In this document: positions 58,701-64,000 of the stretch, piece after piece
Layout: every line of letters starts with the position of its first letter
Position numbering within the stretch: the stretch's first letter is position 1
Assembly (NCBI GenBank): GCA_921293015.1
Contig: OV121094.1
Location: forward strand, 2,346,764 to 2,410,763
Direction of reading: 5' to 3'
Source of the DNA: Phorcus lineatus
Lineage: Eukaryota > Mollusca > Gastropoda > Trochida > Trochidae
DNA length: 64,000 nucleotides
Notes under the pieces: model-generated
Database searches by the model: none
What the model saw: only the letters and a program-made list of their open reading frames with translations
Told to the model about the DNA's origin: nothing
Program-made: the position numbers and the translations under genes

Positions 58701-61700
58701 ATTTAAAATCACCGTTTGCGGTGTAGTGACATTCAGGTGTGTATATGTACCAAGTGTAGTGAGAATCCGGTGTGTATGAAGATTTAGGTGCATGTGCACT
58801 TAGTAGTGAAAAGACATCGACATCGTTTTCATTTGGCTTTATTATCATGGGTTATAGGGGCAATTTGGGAAGTGAATGAATAATGTTTTACTGATACAAA
58901 GAAGCATTCAGAGTAATATTAAGATTTTATTTTTTTATGTAAATGTTAAACTAGTGTAGTGAGATTCAGGTGTGTGTGTGTGCTGTATAGTGAGATTTAA
59001 GGTCAAATTGAGATGTTGATTCACTTTGTGTAACTAGAAGACGATAGTTTCATTAATCTACAATTATTCCCGACCCCTCCCAGATAAAGCCAAACCTGTG
59101 TTGTAGAAAAGATAAATTTGATATCACTGACACTAACTAGATAAACACTTCTGCTAGCTGCAAAAGGGCTAGGTTACATAGATATTTCGAACATTACCTC
59201 GGTAACCCTTAACTTATCCTTAGAAAGACAAAGTTTTAAAGATATTTCCGACATCAGCTACATAAATTCGAATACTAGCGGCAGAGACGCCAAATTTCAT
59301 TAATATTCCCGACATTTGCTGTATAAATTCGAATACTAGCGGCAGAGATGCAAAGTGTCGTTAATATTCCCGACATTAGCTAGATAAAAACTAATGCTAC
59401 AGCCAGAAAGACCGAGTTATGTAATTAGGCTAATTAATAGGTAGATAAGCCTTAATCAAAACTTTCGAAAGGCTAAAACTCAAAGTTATTCCCGACAATG
59501 GCCAAATCAACCCTAACCCTATAGCTGGAGAAATAAACACGGCTACAATACATGGGTTAGAAATTGGTAAAATATATTCATGAATGTGATATACATACGA
59601 TTTAGTTGTTCCGTCGTGTATGACTGACGATGATGGATAGTTAATATGTGTGCAAATTGTGTGAATTTGGTCCTTTTGTAAAAGGAATTAAAAATGTGTC
59701 AGCTTTAATGAGATTAAAAATCACCGTTTGCGGTGTAGTGACATTCAGGTGTGTATATGTACCAAGTGTAGTGAGAATCCAGTGTGTATGAAGATTTAGG
59801 TGCATGTGCACTTAGTAGTGAAAAGACATCGACATCGTTTTCATTTGGCTTTATTATCATGGGTTATAGGGGCAATTTGGGAAGTGAATGAATAATGTTT
59901 TACTGATACAAAGAAGCATTCAGAGTAATATTAAGATTTTATTTTTTTATGTAAATGTTAAACTAGTGTAGTGAGATTCAGGTGTGTGTATGTGCTGTAT
60001 AGTGAGATTTAAGGTCAAATTGAGATGTTGATTCACTTTGTGTAACTAGAAGACGATAGTTTCATTAATCTACAGTTATTCCCGACCCCTCCCAGATAAA
60101 GCCAAACCTGTGTTGTAGAAAAGATAATTTTGATATCTCCGACACTAACTAGATAAACACTTCTGCTAGCTGCAAAAGGGCTAGGTTACATAGATATTTC
60201 GAACATTACCTCGGTAACCCTTAACTTATCCTTAGAAAGACAAAGTTTTAAAGATATTTCCGACATCAGCTACATAAATTCGAATACTAGCGGCAGAGAT
60301 ACCAAATTTCATTAATATTCCCGACATTTGTTGTATAACTTCGAATACTAGCGGCAGAGATGCAAAGTGTCGTTAATATTCCCGACATTAGCTGGATAAA
60401 AACTAATGCTACAGGCAAAAAGACCGAGTTATGTAATTAGGCTAATCAATGGGTAGCTAAGCCTTAATCAAAACTTTCGAAAGGCTAAAACTCAAAGTTA
60501 TTCACGACAATGGCCAAATCAACCCTAACCCTATAGCTGGAGAAATATACACGACTACAATACATGGGTTAGAAATTGGTAAAATATATTCATGAATGTG
60601 ATATAGATACGATTTAGTTGTTCCGTCGTGTATGACTGACGAAGATGGATAGTTAATACGTGTGCAAATTGTGTGAATTTGGTCCTTTTGTAAACGGAAT
60701 TAAAAATGTGTCAGCTTTAATGAGATTAAAAATCGCCGTTTGCGGTGTAGTGACATTCAGGTGTGTATATGCACCAAGTGTAGTGAGAATCCGGTGTGTA
60801 TGAAGATTTAGGTGCATGTGCACTTAGTAGTGAAAAGACATCGACATCGTTTTCATTTGGCTTTATTATCATGGGTTATAGGGGCAATTTGGGAAGTGAA
60901 TGAATGATGTTTTACTGATACAAAGAAGCATTCAGAGTAATATTAAGATTTTATTTTTTTATGTAAATGTTAAACTAGTGTAGTGAGATTCAGGTGTGTG
61001 TGTGTGCTGTATAGTGAGATTTAAGGTCAAATTGAGATGTTGATTCACTTTGTGTAACTAGAAGACGATAGTTTCATTAATCTACAGTTATTCCCGACCC
61101 CTCCCAGATAAAGCCAAACCTGTGTTGTAGAAAAGATAATTTTGATATCTCCGACACTAACTAGATAAACACTTCTGCTAGCTGCAAAAGGGCTAGGTTA
61201 CATAGATATTTCGAACATTACCTCGGTAACCCTTAACTTATCCTTAGAAAGACAAAGTTTTAAAGATATTTCCGACATCAGCTACATAAATTCGAATACT
61301 AGCGGCAGAGATACCAAATTTCATTAATATTCCCGACATTTGTTGTATAAATTCGAATACTAGCGGCAGAGATGCAAAGTGTCGTTAATATTCCCGACAT
61401 TAGCTGGATAAAAACTAATGCTACAGGCAAAAAGACCGAGTTATGTAATTAGGCTAATCAATGGGTAGCTAAGCCTTAATCAAAACTTTCGAAAGGCTAA
61501 AACTCAAAGTTATTCACGACAATGGCCAAATCAACCCTAACCCTATAGCTGGAGAAATATACACGACTACAATACATGGGTTAGAAATTGGTAAAATATA
61601 TTCATGAATGTGATATAGATACGATTTAGTTGTTCCGTCGTGTATGACTGACGAAGATGGATAGTTAATACGTGTGCAAATTGTGTGAATTTGGTCCTTT

Positions 61701-61836
61701 TGTAAACGGAATTAAAAATGTGTCAGCTTTAATGAGATTAAAAATCGCCGTTTGCGGTGTAGTGACATTCAGGTGTGTATATGCACCAAGTGTAGTGAGA
61801 ATCCGGTGTGTATGAAGATTTAGGTGCATGTGCACT
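55763..61836 (+). repeat. Three-unit higher-order repeat (3036 bp) within the satellite
   Basis: Unit types by variants: units at 55763 and 58801 share CACTGACACTAAC and AAATAAACACGGC; units at 56777 and 59813 share TTGTTGTATAACTTCG and GATATCTCCGACAC. The unit at 60825 starts like that at 57789 (GAATGATG). The end of the unit at 54751 matches the end of that at 57789 (AAATATACACAACTAC). Thus a block of three units was copied as one, 3036 bases apart. Units after about 61400 mix the variants. Confidence 0.85.
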
Positions 61837-64000
61837 TAGTAGTGAATAGACATCGACATCGTTTTGATTTGGCTTTATTATCATGGGTTATAGGGGCAAT
61901 TTGGGAAGTGAATGAATAATGTTTTACTGATACAAAGAAGCATTCAGAGTAATATTAAGATTTTATTTTTTTATGTAAATGTTAAACTAGTGTAGTGAGA
62001 TTCAGGTGTGTGTGTGTGCTGTATAGTGAGATTTAAGGTCAAATTGAGATGTTGATTCACTTTGTGTAACTAGAAGACGATAGTTTCATTAATCTACAGT
62101 TATTCCCGACCCCTCCCAGATAAAGCCAAACCTGTGTTGTAGAAAAGATAATTTTGATATCACCGACACTAACTAGATAAACACTTCTGCTAGCTGCAAA
62201 AGGGCTAGGTTACATAGATATTTCGAACATTACCTCGGTAACCCTTAACTTATCCTTAGAAAGACAAAGTTTTAAAGATATTTCAGACATCAGCTACATA
62301 AATTCGAATACTAGCGGCAGAGACGCCAAATTTCATTAATATTCCCGACATTTGCTATATGAATTCGAATACTAGCGGCAGAGATGCAAAGTGTCGTTAA
62401 TATTCCCGACATTAGCTAGATAAAAACTAATGCTACAGCCAGAAAGACCGAGTTATGTAATTAGGCTAATTAATAGGTAGATAAGCCTTAATCAAAACTT
62501 TCGAAAGGCTAAAACTCAAAGTTATTCACGACAATGGCCAAATCAACCCTAACCCTATAGCTGGAGAAATATACACGACTACAATACATGGGTTAGAAAT
62601 TGGTAAAATATATTCATGAATGTGATATACATACGATTTAGTTGTTCCGTCGTGTATGACTGACGATGATGGATAGTTAATATGTGTGCAAATTGTGTGA
62701 ATTTGGTCCTTTTGTAAACGGAATTAAAAATGTGTCAGCTTTAATGAGATTAAAAATCGCCGTTTGCGGTGTAGTGACATTCAGGTGTGTATATGCACCA
62801 AGTGTAGTGAGAATCCGGTGTGTATGAAGATTTAGGTGCATGTGCACTTAGTAGTGAATAGACATCGACATCGTTTTGATTTGGCTTTATTATCATCGGT
62901 TATAGGGGCAATTTAGGAAGTGACTGAATAATGTTTTACTGATACAAAGAAGCATTCAGAGTAATATTAAGATTTTATTTTTTTATGTAAATGTTAAACT
63001 AGTGTAGTGAGATTCAGGTGTGTGTGTGCTGTATAGTGAGATTTAAGGTCAAATTGAGATGTTGATTCACTTTGTGTAACTAGAAGACGATAGTTTCATT
63101 AATCTACAATTATTCACGACCCCTCCCAGATAAAGCCAAACCTGTGTTGTAGAAAAGATAAATTTGATATCACAGACACTAACTAGATAAACACTTCTGC
63201 TAGCTGCAAAAGGGCTAGGTTACATAGATATTTCGAACATTACCTCGGTAACCCTTAACTTATCCTTAGAAAGACAAAGTTTTAAAGATATTTCCGACAT
63301 CAGCTACATAAATTCGAATACTAGCGGCAGAGACGCCAAATTTCATTAATATTCCCGACATTTGTTGTATAAATTCGAATACTAGCGGCAGAGATGCAAA
63401 GTGTCGTTAATATTCCCGACATTAGCTGGATAAAAACTAATGCTACAGGCAAAAAGACCGAGTTATGTAATTAGGCTAATCAATGGGTAGCTAAGCCTTA
63501 ATCAAAACTTTCGAAAGGCTAAAACTCAAAGTTATTCACGACAATGGCCAAATCAACCCTAACCCTATAGCTGGAGAAATATACACGACTACAATACATG
63601 GGTTAGAAATTGGTAAAATATATTCATGAATGTGATATAGATACGATTTAGTTGTTCCGTCGTGTATGACTGACGAAGATGGATAGTTAATACGTGTGCA
63701 AATTGTGTGAATTTGGTCCTTTTGTAAACGGAATTAAAAATGTGTCAGCTTTAATGAGATTAAAAATCGCCGTTTGCGGTGTAGTGACATTCAGGTGTGT
63801 ATATGCACCAAGTGTAGTGAGAATCCGGTGTGTATGAAGATTTAGGTGCATGTGCACTTAGTAGTGAATAGACATCGACATCGTTTTGATTTGGCTATAT
63901 TATCATGGGTTATAGGGGCAATTTGGGAAGTGAATGAATAATGTTTTACTGATACAAAGAAGCATTCAGAGTAATATTAAGATTTTATTTTTTTATGTAA

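Larger units (their letters stand above)
54540..64000 (+). repeat. 1012-bp satellite array (runs past window end)
   Basis: The word TAGTAGTGAA falls at 54751, 55763, 56777, 57789, 58801, 59813, 60825, 61837, 62849 and 63859: steps of 1012, 1014, 1012 (six times) and 1010. The steps off 1012 fit changes in a (GT)n run. Units are nearly identical; only the edge at 54540-54750 is strongly diverged and lacks about 34 bases. No frame of 60 codons exists in any unit. Each unit holds CCCTAACCCTA, GCATGTGCACTTAGTAG and a row of CCGACAT words. It is typical of a satellite kept uniform by unequal exchange; centromeric or subtelomeric place is unknown. Confidence 0.97.

Overview
The window looks like AT-rich, gene-poor nuclear DNA of a marine mollusc, most likely a gastropod of the abalone type. 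The basis is the repeat content. There are tRNA-headed SINEs with CTCAC tails, SINE/LINE 3' ends carrying GCGGCGTTAAACAATAAC, CTCATCAGG-type repeats built from tandem units, and a LINE ending in (ATTGA)n. The species call is inference from repeat style. No bacterial operon, rRNA gene, CRISPR array or virus-like gene was seen, and no open frame reaches 110 codons.

Layout. 1-378 is the 3' end of a non-LTR retrotransposon. 0.7-32.3 kb is dominated by an old, decayed tandem duplication: copies at about 0.7-3.7, 5.3-9.4, 22.7-23.2, 25.15-27.96 and 28.98-32.26 kb, all in the same direction and sharing ordered landmarks. Later SINEs, miniature transposons and two perfect fold-back elements interrupt them. 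Small frames with signal-peptide-like starts (3.6, 26.5 and 27.8 kb) and a conserved 22-24 codon frame (25.18 and 29.78 kb) sit at fixed places in the units, so the units may be remains of a small secreted-peptide gene family; this is a hypothesis. A six-cysteine frame lies on the minus strand at 18.0 kb.

32.5-50.3 kb holds the best candidate for an ordinary gene. A promoter with an NRF1 palindrome and YY1 motifs stands over a short first coding exon (32581-32612). It is followed by a second exon (32754-32788), a 12.5-kb intron, a third exon (45284-45359) and perhaps a terminal exon at 50141. The first three splice in one frame; the fourth does not join without an unseen piece. The long intron carries several miniature transposons and an odd array of a 15-base motif recurring about every 185 bases on both strands (42.5-44.5 kb).

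46-54 kb is mostly repeats: two SINEs (one with an intact 11-base target duplication), a three-unit repeat at 48.2 kb and a 145-bp tandem array at 52.4-53.3 kb. From about 54.54 kb to the window end there is one large satellite of 1012-bp units, built from 61-bp monomers. Its units follow a three-unit higher-order period of 3036 bp. It has no coding potential and runs off the window.
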